This document shows, in pieces, positions 7,543 through 16,731 of a stretch of DNA of 64,000 bases. This DNA is from Micromonospora sp. WMMD980 (lineage in GTDB: Bacteria > Actinomycetota > Actinomycetes > Mycobacteriales > Micromonosporaceae). The DNA lies in NCBI RefSeq assembly GCF_029626035.1, contig NZ_JARUBE010000003.1, positions 4,588,001 to 4,652,000 on the forward strand, in the 5' to 3' direction. Made by a program: the position numbers and the translations under genes. The notes beneath the pieces are model-generated. The model saw only the letters and a list, made by a program, of their open reading frames with translations. It did not search any database and was not told the origin of the DNA. Numbering within the stretch: position 1 is the stretch's first letter; every line of letters starts with the position of its first letter.

Positions 7543-8979
7543 ATGACCCGCCCACGCGTCCGACCCGTACCACGGGTCGCGCTCCGCCGAACCCTCGCGC
7601 TGTTCGCGCCCGCGCTGATCGCCGCGGCCGCAGCCGTCGTGGCGGTGGCACCGGGCTGGGCCGCGGCGGCCCCGGCCGCCGCGGGTGGGGTGGTGCGGCT
7701 GGCCGAGCCGGCCGCGCCGGGTGACCCGGGCGGCGATCCCGGCGGCGAGCCGACCGAGCCGACGCCCACCGGCGACGCGACCACCACCGCGCCCACGCCG
7801 ACCACCGCGCCGCCGACGGAGGAGGCTCCGCCGCCCACCACCCCGCCGGCGCCGGCCACCACCACCGCGGCGCCCCCGCCGCCGACCACGGTCCCGCCGG
7901 TGCCGACCACCACCGCGCCGACCACCACCGCCCCGGCGCCGCCGCCGGTCATGCCGCCCGTGCAGCCCCCGCCCCCGCCGCCACCGCGCACCCAGCCGGC
8001 CGGCGGGCCGCTCGGGGTGCAGGTGAGCACGGACGACGTGGTGCTGACGCCGGACTACTGGAACGCCGACAGCACGGTGACCACGCTGCGGGTCACGGTG
8101 ACCAACACCGGCGCGCGGGCGGAGCAGGTCAGCCTCGGCTACACGCTGCCGGCCGGCCTGGCCGACGCCGGCACTCCCGGCTGCGTCGCCGCCGGCGGCG
8201 GCAACCACCGCTGCGGCGGGTGGACCGCCTCGCCGGGCGCCCGGTTCAGCACCACCATCCGGGTCCGGATCGCCGGGGACGCCTGGCGGACCATGCCGCT
8301 GAGCGGGTCGGTCCAGGTCACCGCCGTCGCGCCCGGGGTCGACGGCGCGGCGTACGACGACGAGGGCTTCGCGGTGCTCTTCCCGCCCGGGCCGCCGGTG
8401 CCCGGCATCTCGCTGCGCGCCGACGAGGTCCTCTTCGACATCAGCGGCGCGCCGAGCACACTCACCGTCCGACTGGGCAACACCGGCGAGGTCGACGCCG
8501 CCGGCCGGGTGGAGGTGCTCCTTCCCGCCGGGGTGACGGTGAACGGCGACGGGTGCGCGCCGGCGGCGCCGGACCGGACCCGGTGCGAGATCGGCACGCT
8601 GCCGGCCGGCCGGACCGCCACCCTGCGGCTGCCGGTGACCGCGTCGGCGGAGGCCCAGCGCATGGCCCCGCTCGCCGGCGCGGTGATCGGCCGGTTGGAT
8701 CCACGCAGCGGGCACCAGCGGCAGGTCCAGATGAGCTTCCGGATCAGCGCGGCGGCGGCCGGCTCCACCCCGGCGGCCGGGGCGCCCACGCCCACCGGCT
8801 CGCAGGGGGTGTTGGCCTCGTCCGGTCGCTCCGCCGACGACGACTCCTCGACCCGGCGCATCGCGATCGCCCTCATTGTCATGTCGGGACTGCTCGTGGT
8901 GCTCGCGCTGGCGTTGGCCACCCGTTCGCTGCGCCGCCGTAGCGACATCACCGTGCCGGGGCCGACGGCGGACCACTGA
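7543..8979 (+). CDS. Secreted, membrane-anchored Pro/Thr-stalk surface protein
   Basis: A 478-residue protein. Residues 1-45 form a basic signal peptide with a long hydrophobic core. Residues ~55-150 are a Pro/Thr/Ala-rich stalk. Two DUF11-like immunoglobulin-type domains follow (about 155-265 and 270-390, with VTNTGARAEQVSLGYTLP and VRLGNTGEVDAAG). A C-terminal transmembrane helix (IALIVMSGLLVVLALALA) with a basic tail ends it. A GGAGGA ribosome site lies 6 bp before the ATG. It is probably a cell-surface adhesin or stalk protein of unknown partner. Confidence 0.85.
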   Translation: MTRPRVRPVPRVALRRTLALFAPALIAAAAAVVAVAPGWAAAAPAAAGGVVRLAEPAAPGDPGGDPGGEPTEPTPTGDATTTAPTPTTAPPTEEAPPPTTPPAPATTTAAPPPPTTVPPVPTTTAPTTTAPAPPPVMPPVQPPPPPPPRTQPAGGPLGVQVSTDDVVLTPDYWNADSTVTTLRVTVTNTGARAEQVSLGYTLPAGLADAGTPGCVAAGGGNHRCGGWTASPGARFSTTIRVRIAGDAWRTMPLSGSVQVTAVAPGVDGAAYDDEGFAVLFPPGPPVPGISLRADEVLFDISGAPSTLTVRLGNTGEVDAAGRVEVLLPAGVTVNGDGCAPAAPDRTRCEIGTLPAGRTATLRLPVTASAEAQRMAPLAGAVIGRLDPRSGHQRQVQMSFRISAAAAGSTPAAGAPTPTGSQGVLASSGRSADDDSSTRRIAIALIVMSGLLVVLALALATRSLRRRSDITVPGPTADH

Positions 8980-9178
8980 CCACCCCCTAAATGTGGTGAC
9001 CTGGATTACGGGGTGCGGTACTAAACCCCGCAAAGCAGGGCATACACCGGCCGAATCGAGTCTCACACGTCGGACCTCCACCAAGGCGGCCCTAACCGGC
9101 CGACGTAGGCTCTGACGTGAGAAACGGAGCGGGCCGTGCCGGCGGAGGTGACGGCGCTCAGCGAAGCGAGGTGCGGGA

Positions 9179-11026
9179 GTGACCAAGCAGATCCGTCAGC
9201 TGGACCGGGTGGTCATCCGGTTCGCCGGCGACTCCGGTGACGGCATGCAGCTCACCGGCGACCGATTCACCTCGGAGACGGCGCAGTTGGGCAACGACAT
9301 CTCCACGCTGCCCAACTTCCCGGCCGAGATCCGGGCGCCCGCCGGCACGCTGCCGGGCGTCTCGAGCTTCCAGGTGCACTTCGCCGACTACGACATCCTG
9401 ACGCCCGGCGACTCCCCGAACGTGCTGGTGGCGATGAACCCGGCCGCGCTCAAGGCCAACCTGGCGGACCTGCCGCGCGGCGCGGACATCATCGTCAACA
9501 CCGACGAGTTCACCCGGCGCAACCTGGCCAAGGTCGGCTACGCCGGCAGCCCGCTGGACGACGACTCGCTCGCCGGCTACGCGGTGCACCCGGTCGCGCT
9601 CACCTCGATGACGGTCGGCGCGCTGGCCGAGCACGAGGTCTCCAAGAAGGACGCCGAGCGAGCCAAGAACATGTTCGCGCTCGGGCTGTTGAGCTGGATG
9701 TACTCCCGCCCCTACGAGTCGACGCTGCGGTTCCTGGAGCGCAAGTTCGCGGCCCGGCCGCAACTGGTGGCGGCGAACGTGGCCGCGTTCCGGGCCGGCT
9801 GGAACTTCGGTGAGACCACCGAGGACTTCTCGGTGCGCTACGAGGTCAAGCCGGCGAAGATGCTGCCGGGCACCTACCGCAACATCACCGGCAACGCGGC
9901 GCTGTCGCTGGGCCTGGTGGCCGCCGGCGTCCGCTCCGGGCTGCCGGTGTTCCTCGGCGCCTACCCGATCACCCCGGCGTCGGACATCCTGCACGAGCTG
10001 AGCAAGCACAAGAAGCTCGGCGTGGTCACCATGCAGGCCGAGGACGAGATCGCCGCGGTGGGTGCGGCGCTCGGCGCGTCGTACGGCGGCTCGTTGGGCG
10101 TGACCACCACCAGCGGCCCGGGCGTGGCGCTGAAGAGCGAGACGATCTCCCTGGCGGTGGCGCTGGAGCTGCCGCTGGTCATCGTCGACGTGCAGCGGGC
10201 CGGGCCCTCCACCGGTATGCCCACCAAGACCGAGCAGGCCGACCTGAACATGGCCCTGTACGGCCGACACGGTGAGGCGCCGGTCGCGGTGATCGCCCCG
10301 AAGTCGCCGTCGGACTGCTTCCACGCCGCGCTGGAGGCGGCCCGGATCGCGCTGACCTACCGGACCCCGGTCATCCTGCTGTCGGACAACTACGTGGCGA
10401 ACGGCTCCGAGCCGTGGCTGCTGCCGGACGTCGAGTCCCTGCCCGACCTGCGGGTCGAGTTCGCCACCCGACCCAACGGCGAGGACGGCACCACCTTCCT
10501 GCCCTACCTGCGCGACCCGCAGACCCTGGCCCGCCCGTGGGCGGTGCCCGGCACCCCCGGCCTGGAGCACCGCATCGGCGGCCTGGAGAAGGCCGACAAG
10601 ACCGGCGACATCTCGTACGACCCGACGAACCACGACTTCATGGTCCGCACCCGGGCGGCCCGGATCGAGACCATTCCGGTGCCGGACATCGAGGTCGAGG
10701 ACCCGGACGGCGACGCCCGGGTGCTGGTGCTCGGCTGGGGCTCGACGTACGGGCCGATCGGCGCCGCCTGCCGGGGGCTGCGTCAGCGCGGCCTCCAGGT
10801 GGCCCAGGCCCACCTGCGGCACCTGGCTCCGATGCCGGCCAACCTCGGCGAGGTGCTGCGCTCCTACGAGCGGGTGGTCGTCCCCGAGATGAACCTCGGC
10901 CAGCTCGCCCACGTGATCCGGGCGCGGTACCTGGTCGACGCGATCGGCTACAACCAGGTCCGCGGCCTGCCGTTCACCGCCGCCGAGCTGGAGACGACGC
11001 TGGAAGAGGTCCTGAAGAATGTCTGA
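9179..11026 (+). CDS. korA: 2-oxoacid:ferredoxin oxidoreductase, alpha subunit (gamma-alpha fusion)
   Basis: A 615-residue protein. Residues ~10-190 are the gamma domain (RFAGDSGDGMQLTGDRF, with the loop motif KTEQADLN later in the protein). The rest is the pyrimidine-binding alpha domain (LGAYPITPASDILHEL, TTTSGPGVALKSE, RAGPSTGMPTKTEQ) with a C-terminal domain II. Together with KorB it oxidises 2-oxoglutarate to succinyl-CoA with ferredoxin as acceptor, an alternative to the NAD-dependent complex in actinobacteria. The GTG start overlaps no other gene and follows GCGGGAGT. It overlaps korB by 8 bp. Confidence 0.95.
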   Translation: MTKQIRQLDRVVIRFAGDSGDGMQLTGDRFTSETAQLGNDISTLPNFPAEIRAPAGTLPGVSSFQVHFADYDILTPGDSPNVLVAMNPAALKANLADLPRGADIIVNTDEFTRRNLAKVGYAGSPLDDDSLAGYAVHPVALTSMTVGALAEHEVSKKDAERAKNMFALGLLSWMYSRPYESTLRFLERKFAARPQLVAANVAAFRAGWNFGETTEDFSVRYEVKPAKMLPGTYRNITGNAALSLGLVAAGVRSGLPVFLGAYPITPASDILHELSKHKKLGVVTMQAEDEIAAVGAALGASYGGSLGVTTTSGPGVALKSETISLAVALELPLVIVDVQRAGPSTGMPTKTEQADLNMALYGRHGEAPVAVIAPKSPSDCFHAALEAARIALTYRTPVILLSDNYVANGSEPWLLPDVESLPDLRVEFATRPNGEDGTTFLPYLRDPQTLARPWAVPGTPGLEHRIGGLEKADKTGDISYDPTNHDFMVRTRAARIETIPVPDIEVEDPDGDARVLVLGWGSTYGPIGAACRGLRQRGLQVAQAHLRHLAPMPANLGEVLRSYERVVVPEMNLGQLAHVIRARYLVDAIGYNQVRGLPFTAAELETTLEEVLKNV

Positions 11027-12053
11027 GCCCGTCGCCCTGAAGCTCACCGCCAAGGACTTCAAGTCCGACCAGGAGGTGCGCTGGTGCCCCGGCTGCGGCG
11101 ACTACGCCATCCTGGCGGCCGTGCAGGGTTTCATGCCGGAGCTGAACATCGCCCGGGAGAACACCGTCTTCATCTCGGGCATCGGCTGCTCGTCGCGCTT
11201 CCCGTACTACATGAACACGTACGGCATGCACTCGATCCACGGCCGCGCCCCGGCGATCGCCACCGGCCTGGCGGTCTCCCGACCGGACCTGTCGGTCTGG
11301 GTGGTCACCGGTGACGGCGACGCGCTGTCCATCGGCGGCAACCACCTGATCCACGCGCTGCGCCGCAACGTCAACCTGAAGATCCTGCTGTTCAACAACC
11401 GGATCTACGGGCTGACCAAGGGCCAGTATTCGCCGACCTCCGAGGTCGGCAAGATCACCAAGTCGACCCCGGTCGGCTCCGCGGACGCGCCGTTCAACCC
11501 GCTGTCGCTGGCGCTCGGCGCCGAGGCGACGTTCGTGGCCCGGACGCTCGACTCGGACCGCAAGCACCTCCAGTCGGTGTTGCGGGCCGCCGCCGAGCAC
11601 AAGGGCTCCGCGTTCGTCGAGATCTACCAGAACTGCAACATCTTCAACGACGGCGCGTTCGAGCCGTTGAAGGAGCCGGCCACCCGGGACGACTTCCTGA
11701 TCCGGCTGGAGCACGGGCAGCCGATCACGTTCGGCCGCGACGGGCAGTTCTGCGTGGTCCACCCGCCGGGCGGCTTCGGGCTCGAGGTCCGGGAGACCGC
11801 GACCACCCCGGCGGAGGAGATCGTCGTGCACGACACGACCGTCGCCGACCCGGCGTACGCGTTCGCGCTGTCCCGGCTGCCCGGGCTCGACCTGCGCAAC
11901 ACCCCGCTCGGGGTGTTCCGCGCGGTGGAGCGGCCGGCCTACGACACGGTGGTGCAGGAGCAGGTCGCCGCGGCGCGGGCCGATGTCGACCAGACCCCGG
12001 AGCAGCAGCTCTCCGCGCTGCTCGGCAGCGGCGACACCTGGACCATCCTCTGA
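11019..12053 (+). CDS. korB: 2-oxoacid:ferredoxin oxidoreductase, beta subunit
   Basis: A 344-residue thiamine-diphosphate-binding subunit. CPGCGDYAI near the N-terminus and GIGCSSR supply cysteines for the [4Fe-4S] cluster. GDGDALSIGGNHLIHALRRNVN is the ThDP/Mg2+ motif, followed by FNNRIYGLTKGQ. It translates from inside the end of korA (ATG overlap), so the subunits are made together. A perfect hairpin follows the stop. Confidence 0.95.
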   Translation: MSEPVALKLTAKDFKSDQEVRWCPGCGDYAILAAVQGFMPELNIARENTVFISGIGCSSRFPYYMNTYGMHSIHGRAPAIATGLAVSRPDLSVWVVTGDGDALSIGGNHLIHALRRNVNLKILLFNNRIYGLTKGQYSPTSEVGKITKSTPVGSADAPFNPLSLALGAEATFVARTLDSDRKHLQSVLRAAAEHKGSAFVEIYQNCNIFNDGAFEPLKEPATRDDFLIRLEHGQPITFGRDGQFCVVHPPGGFGLEVRETATTPAEEIVVHDTTVADPAYAFALSRLPGLDLRNTPLGVFRAVERPAYDTVVQEQVAAARADVDQTPEQQLSALLGSGDTWTIL

Positions 12054-12075
12054 TCCTCGGCTGATCCGCGCAGGC

Positions 12076-12112
12076 GTGGGCGGGCCGTTCCGACCCGGAA
12101 CGGCCCGCCCAC
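12076..12112. terminator. Bidirectional terminator between korB and azoreductase gene
   Basis: A perfect 16-bp stem (12076-12091 with 12097-12112) closes a 5-base loop exactly between two convergent genes. It probably terminates both transcripts. Confidence 0.85.
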
Positions 12113-12119
12113 GGTCGTC

Positions 12120-12767
12120 TCAGACCCCGGCGGTAACCGGCGTCCACAGCTCGTCGATGGCCCGCTCGGCGGCCGCGAGGCTCGCCTCGTGCAGCGGGAT
12201 CAGCTCGGCCATCGCCGGGTTGACCGGGGCGAGGGTCAGCTCGGCCGAGATGAACCGCGGCTCCAGGCCGGTGCGGGACAGCCCGTGCGGCAGCCAGGGC
12301 TCGGCGTGGTCCCACCCCTCGCGCGGGGTGCCGGCGCCGTAGCCGCCGCCCCGGGTGCCGAACACGATGAACTCACGACCGCCGAGCAGCCCGGCGCCGG
12401 TCTCCGGGTCGAGCGCGATGCCGGGTGCGATCAGGTGGTCGACCCAGGCCTTGACGCTGCTCGGCGGCCCGAAGTTGTAGAGCGGCAGGCCGAGCAGGAC
12501 CGTGTCGGCGCCCTTGACCTCGGCCACCAGCTCCTCGGTGAGCCGCCAGGACGCCCGCTGCTCCGGGCTGTGCTGATCGGGTGGGACCGACCGGGCGAGG
12601 CCACCCGCGGTGTCGAGGTGCGGCAGCGGGTGCTGGCCGAGGTCCCGGTAGGTGACCGTGCCGCCCGGGTGGGCGGCGCGCCAGGCCGCGGCCGCGCGGG
12701 CGGTGAGCCGCCGGCTGACCGACCGCTCGCCGGTGATGCTCGAGTCGATGTGCAACAGGTGTGCCAT
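12120..12767 (-). CDS. azoR: FMN-dependent NADH-azoreductase (AcpD/AzoR family)
   Basis: A 215-residue flavodoxin-fold protein. It starts MAHLLHIDSSITGERSVSRRL, the FMN-phosphate-binding loop of this family. LLGLPLYNFGPPSSVKAWVDHLI supplies the flavin-contact segment and FGTRGGGYGAG the second loop. It probably reduces quinones or azo compounds two electrons at a time. A ribosome site (GGAGTAA region) precedes the ATG. It is divergent from a MarR-type gene, a common pairing in which the regulator senses electrophiles and controls the reductase. Confidence 0.9.
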   Translation of the reverse strand: MAHLLHIDSSITGERSVSRRLTARAAAAWRAAHPGGTVTYRDLGQHPLPHLDTAGGLARSVPPDQHSPEQRASWRLTEELVAEVKGADTVLLGLPLYNFGPPSSVKAWVDHLIAPGIALDPETGAGLLGGREFIVFGTRGGGYGAGTPREGWDHAEPWLPHGLSRTGLEPRFISAELTLAPVNPAMAELIPLHEASLAAAERAIDELWTPVTAGV

Positions 12768-12850
12768 TGATTACTCCTCCACAGATCGTTCGTGTAGCAC
12801 CAACTATTTATAGCAGGCCGATGTTCCTCGTTCCGCGTAGACTGAGTCAC

Positions 12851-13318
12851 ATGTCAGCCGGGCCCGCCGAGTCGGGGCGTCGCTCCGGGCCACTGCTGCA
12901 ACATCTGGCCCGGCGGATGCTGCTGCGCTCGGAGTCGGCGCTGACACCGCTCGGGCTGCGCCCCCGGCACCTGGTGGCGCTCACCGTGCTGCGCGAGTCG
13001 GACGGCATCAGCCAGCAGGGTCTGGCCGGCACGCTCCAGATCGACGGCACCAACGTGGTCGGGCTGCTCAACGACCTGGAGGCGGGCGGCCTGGTCGAGC
13101 GGCGCCGCTCTCCGGAGGACCGCCGCCGGCACGTGGTGAGCCTGACCGCGGCGGGCGCGAAGCGGCTACGCGAGGCGGAGTGCGCGCTCGCCGACGCGGA
13201 GAACGACGTGCTGGGCGCGCTGGCACCCGACGAGCGGGACCAGCTCTACGATCTGCTGCGGCGCGCCAGCCAGGGCTGCGCGGCGCAGTGCACCGAGGCG
13301 GTGCCCGACACCTGCTGA
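12851..13318 (+). CDS. MarR-family transcriptional regulator
   Basis: A 155-residue winged-helix protein. The MarR core runs through TVLRESDGISQQGLAGTLQID, the recognition helix GTNVVGLLNDLEAGGL and the wing RRRSPEDRRRHVVSLT. The C-terminus holds three Cys (QGCAAQC, DTC) that could serve as redox sensors. The ATG at 12851 fits the family N-terminus, and the upstream 30-codon extension in the same frame does not. It probably represses the divergent azoreductase. The spacer has the short palindrome CTATTTATAG at 12804-12813. Confidence 0.88.
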   Translation: MSAGPAESGRRSGPLLQHLARRMLLRSESALTPLGLRPRHLVALTVLRESDGISQQGLAGTLQIDGTNVVGLLNDLEAGGLVERRRSPEDRRRHVVSLTAAGAKRLREAECALADAENDVLGALAPDERDQLYDLLRRASQGCAAQCTEAVPDTC

Positions 13319-13388
13319 GCGGAGCGTGACGGGCCCGCCCACCGCCTCGGCGGAGGCCGGCGCCAGGTGTGACGCGGGACGGCCGGGT

Positions 13389-14402
13389 TCAGACCGTGGT
13401 GGTCGCCTGCGGCCGGTCGTCGCGGACGTGGACCAGCATGTCGCCGGTCTCGATCACCGCGCCGGCGCGGTCGTTGAGCGTGACCACCTTGCCCCGGCGC
13501 ACCAGCGCGATGACCAGCGACTCCAGCTCACGCGGCGAGCGGCCCACCTCGCTGCGCTCGGCCGAACGCATCGCCAGCGCCATGCCCTGCCCGGGAGTGA
13601 GCAGGTCCTCCACCACGTCGATCAGCGGCGGGGCCGAGGTGGAGAGGCCGAGCAACCGGCCGGCCGTCGCCGACGAGACGATCACGTGGTGCGCCCCGCT
13701 CTGCTTGAGCAACGGCGCGTTCTCCGCCTCCCGGACCGCCGCGATGATCCGGACCTGGCCGGCGGTGAGCTGCCGGACGGTGAGCGCCACCAGCACCGAC
13801 GCGTCGTCGCTGTCGGTCGCGATGATGACCGCCTTGGCGGTACGGACGTGCGCCTCCTCCAGCACCGACGAGCGGGTCGCCGAGCCCTCGATCGTCACCA
13901 GTCCGTTCGAGGTGGCCTGGCGCAACGCCGGCCCGCTCCGTTCGACCACGACGATCTTGGACTTGTCCGCCCCGTTCTCCAGCAGCGCAGAGACCGCACT
14001 GCGGCCCTTGGTGCCGTAGCCGCAGATGATGACGTGGTCCTTCACGGTTCTCCTCCACCGCGACAGGCGACGGCCGGTCCGGTACTGCTCGGTCAGGACT
14101 TCCAGGGTGGTGCCGACCAGGATGATCAGGAAGATCACCCGGGCCGGGGTGATGAAGAGGACGTTGATCAGGCGGGCCGAGGGGCTGGCCGGGGTGATGT
14201 CGCCGTAGCCGGTGGTGGAGAGCGAGACCACCGTGTAATAGAAGCAGTCGAGGAGGCTCAGCCCGTCCTCGTTGACGTCGCGGTAACCGTTTCGGTCGAG
14301 CCAGACGACGAAGACCGTGGCGAAGACCAGCCCCAGGGCGGCGAGCAGGCGCAGACTCAGCGCGCTCAGCGGCCCACGCCGTTGCGCGGGAAAATGGATC
14401 AC
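13389..14402 (-). CDS. Potassium channel with RCK/TrkA-N regulatory domain
   Basis: A 337-residue two-helix channel. TM1 is about LLAALGLVFATVFVVWL. The pore helix carries the K+ selectivity filter STTGYGD, followed by TM2 (RVIFLIILVGTTLEVL). A cytoplasmic Rossmann RCK-N domain follows (HVIICGYGTKGRSAV, with the acidic VVVERS strand end), then a TrkA-C-like end. It is a Kch/MthK-type ligand-gated channel. It stands alone on the minus strand and its 5' end faces the frameshifted HAF-repeat gene. Confidence 0.92.
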   Translation of the reverse strand: MIHFPAQRRGPLSALSLRLLAALGLVFATVFVVWLDRNGYRDVNEDGLSLLDCFYYTVVSLSTTGYGDITPASPSARLINVLFITPARVIFLIILVGTTLEVLTEQYRTGRRLSRWRRTVKDHVIICGYGTKGRSAVSALLENGADKSKIVVVERSGPALRQATSNGLVTIEGSATRSSVLEEAHVRTAKAVIIATDSDDASVLVALTVRQLTAGQVRIIAAVREAENAPLLKQSGAHHVIVSSATAGRLLGLSTSAPPLIDVVEDLLTPGQGMALAMRSAERSEVGRSPRELESLVIALVRRGKVVTLNDRAGAVIETGDMLVHVRDDRPQATTTV

Positions 14403-14577
14403 CGTCGGTCCCGCTCCGCCACCGTCGCCTGCACGCCCTCAAGATAGCCGGTACGCCCCGAGTCGGCCGGGCGGGCCGGGGACCGGCCCTCGCGCCACGA
14501 GCGGTAAAGATCTCGTCACATTCATCGACGCGTTGGCGGGTGAGACTCAGAACCCGATCGTGACGAGGGGGAGTCGC

Positions 14578-15824
14578 ATGCGCGCACGTATGGCACTGAC
14601 CACGCTGGCCGTGGTCCTGGGGACGGCCCTGGTGGGGACGCCGCCCGCGGTGGCGGGCCGGCCCGGGGACCGCCCGCCGGAGACGACCCGGCCGACCCGG
14701 CCGAAACCCACGGTCGCCCCGTCGCCGACCGTCTCCCCGCGCCCGACCGCTCGCCGACGCCCACGGTGCGCCCGACGCTGTCCCCGTCGCCCACCGTGCG
14801 CCCGACGCCGACCGTCTCCCCGACACCCACCGTGCACCCGACGCCTACCGCGTCACCGACCGTCATCCCGGCTCCCACCACGCCGGCACCGATGCCGACG
14901 GCCGACCGGGCGGCCGTCGTGCTGCCGGGGCTGGACGGCCCGGGCAGCACCGCGTACGACGTCAACACCGCCGGGGTGGTGGTGGGCGCGGCGGAGTTGG
15001 CCAGCGGCTACTGGCACGCGGTTCGCTGGGTGGACGGTCGGATCGAGGACCTGGGCACGCTCGGCGGTCCGAACAGCCAGGCAGAGGCGATCGACGAGCA
15101 GGGCCGGATCGTCGGCACCGCCCAGGCCGCCGACGGCAACAGCCACGCCGTGGCCTGGGTCAACGGGAAGATCCAGGATCTCGGGCTGACCGGTGGCATC
15201 TTCTCGATCGCGTTCGACACGGCCGGGGACCGGGTGGTGGGCACCTACCACGTGACCGACAGCTTCAGCGGGCGGCGGGCGTTCGTCCGGACCGGGAACA
15301 CCGAGATCGCGATCGACGCGCCGCCGGGTGCGAGCGCGGCCGCCGTCAACGAGGCTGGCACGGTCGCCGGCACGTACGGCTTCAAGGACTGGACCGATCC
15401 CCCGTTCGTCAACCAGGCGTTCGTCTGGCGCGACGGGGTCCTCCGGTCACTCGGCACCCTGGGCGGCCCCACCAGCACCGCCAACGGCATCAACGACCTC
15501 GGTCAGGTGGTCGGCACGAGCTGGACCGCGGACGACCAGTTCGCCGCGTTCTTCTGGGACGGTTCGACGATGCGGCGGCTGGCCACCAGCTCGGCCTCCC
15601 CGACGGCACAGTCGGTGAACGACTCGGGTCTGGTCGTCGGCACCGGCGGCGTCGCCAGCCGGGCGATGATCTGGCCCACGCCGACGACGAGTTCACAGCT
15701 GCTGCCGCTGCCGGACGGGGCGGTGAGCAGCGTCGCGATCAACGTCAACGACGCCGGTCTGATCGCCGGTCAGGTGGACTACCTCTCGCCGAGCTTCCAC
15801 AGCCGCGCCGTCGTCTGGCGTTGA
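14578..15824 (+). pseudogene. Secreted HAF-repeat protein, frameshifted in its Pro/Thr stalk
   Basis: An ATG at 14578 opens a signal peptide (ALTTLAVVLGTALVGTPPAVAG) and a Pro/Thr stalk. At about 14749 that frame turns into Arg-rich nonsense, while the frame one base away resumes the same PTVSPTP repeat and runs to 15824. The second part holds at least five HAF-type repeats (for example GVLRSLGTLGGPTSTANGINDLG), a family of extracellular propeller-like repeats. The repeat context suggests one base is missing near GACCGCTCGCC, where the other repeat units read GACCGTCTC. It is either a recent inactivating mutation, a slippage site or a sequencing error. Confidence 0.75.
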
Positions 15825-15829
15825 CCGGC

Positions 15830-15867
15830 ACCGGCCCGGTCGGCGCCACGGGGCCGACCGGGCCGGT
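15830..15867. terminator. Perfect 14-bp terminator hairpin after the HAF-repeat gene
   Basis: The arms at 15830-15843 and 15854-15867 pair perfectly around a 10-base loop, starting 6 bp after the stop codon of the HAF-repeat gene. Confidence 0.8.
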
Positions 15868-15930
15868 CCACACCGCCGGGACGGGGCATGATGGGTGGCG
15901 TCGGCGAACGGCGACCGCGAGGAGGCCGGC

Positions 15931-16563
15931 ATGTCGTTGCTGCGACGGGTGATCGGTGGTGTGCTGCGGCGCATCCGCCTGCGCCAGGGCCGCACGCTGC
16001 GCGAGGTGGCGCAGGCCGCCGGCGTCTCCCTGCCCTACCTGTCCGAGGTCGAGCGGGGCCGCAAGGAGGCATCCTCGGAGGTGCTGGCGGCGATCTGCCG
16101 GGCGCTCGGCATCCACCTCGCCGACCTGCTCGAGGAGGCGCGCGACGAGCTGCGCCGGGAGCGGCCGACGCCGGTCGGCCCCGGGGTCCCGCTGGCCCGG
16201 ATCGAGCGGGTCCCCGCCGCCCGCGGCGGCCCGCAGCTGCGGGTCGGCCCGCCCCGGCTGCACGCCACCCGCCGCCCGGCCGGCCCGCACGCGCCGCTTC
16301 CCGCCCGTCCGGCCGCCCCGACGCCGGCGCCCGCCGACCGCCCGGTCGGCCGCACCCCGCTCTTCGGCGGTGCGCTGCGTCCGACGGGCTTCTCCCCCAC
16401 GCCTGTCGGCCCGCCGCTCGGTGACGGTGCGCCGGCACTGTTCGGTGCCGGCAGCCGGATCTGGCTGATCCCGACGCCGGCCGTGCGCCCGCGTCCGCGT
16501 ACCTCACCGGCGCTGGCCCGGCGCCGGGCCCGAGCGGCTCGACGGCGCCCGGTCGCGGCGTAG
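15931..16563 (+). CDS. popR: PopR/ClgR-type XRE regulator of clpP
   Basis: The ATG at 15931, with GAGGAGG upstream, gives 210 residues. Residues ~12-70 form a helix-turn-helix (TLREVAQAAGVSLPYLSEVERGRKEASSE) that closely follows the ClgR/PopR group. The rest is a Pro/Arg-rich, probably disordered tail ending RRPVAA. The Ala-Ala terminus resembles the C-terminal degradation signal of PopR, which is itself a ClpP substrate in Streptomyces. It lies directly upstream of clpP with PopR-type motifs between the two, so it probably activates clpP when ClpP activity is low. The symbol is given by similarity. Confidence 0.8.
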   Translation: MSLLRRVIGGVLRRIRLRQGRTLREVAQAAGVSLPYLSEVERGRKEASSEVLAAICRALGIHLADLLEEARDELRRERPTPVGPGVPLARIERVPAARGGPQLRVGPPRLHATRRPAGPHAPLPARPAAPTPAPADRPVGRTPLFGGALRPTGFSPTPVGPPLGDGAPALFGAGSRIWLIPTPAVRPRPRTSPALARRRARAARRRPVAA

Positions 16564-16606
16564 CCGTCGAGGTCGGCGCGGCGCCGCGCCCGAGGCCGGC
16601 CCGGCT

Positions 16607-16637
16607 TCTGCCGAGGGGCGAATCTGCCCCCGGCAGA
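16607..16637 (+). promoter_or_regulatory. Tandem PopR-type operators upstream of clpP
   Basis: A perfect copy of the motif TCTGCC-N3-GGCAGA lies at 16623-16637, with an imperfect copy (TCTGCC-GAG-GGGCGA) at 16607-16621. From memory, this is the motif described for PopR at the Streptomyces clpP3 clpP4 promoter. It is about 95 bp upstream of the clpP start. The region also folds as a hairpin, so a terminator for popR is the alternative reading. Confidence 0.7.
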
Positions 16638-16731
16638 AAGCCTGGGTCGCGAGCCGATGCCCGACGGACGCTGGAGACCGCCGGCTCGCCGGGCGGTCCC
16701 CCGCCCGCCGGCGCTACGGAGGTGGGCGGTC

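Noticed and set aside
7740..8010. Short Pro/Thr codon repeats as a CRISPR-like or DNA repeat array
   Set aside because: They are low-complexity coding repeats of a protein stalk in one open frame, with no spacer-repeat periodicity.
9158..11062. 634-codon minus-strand frame over korA
   Set aside because: An antisense shadow: korA on the plus strand has full family motifs and correct coupling to korB.
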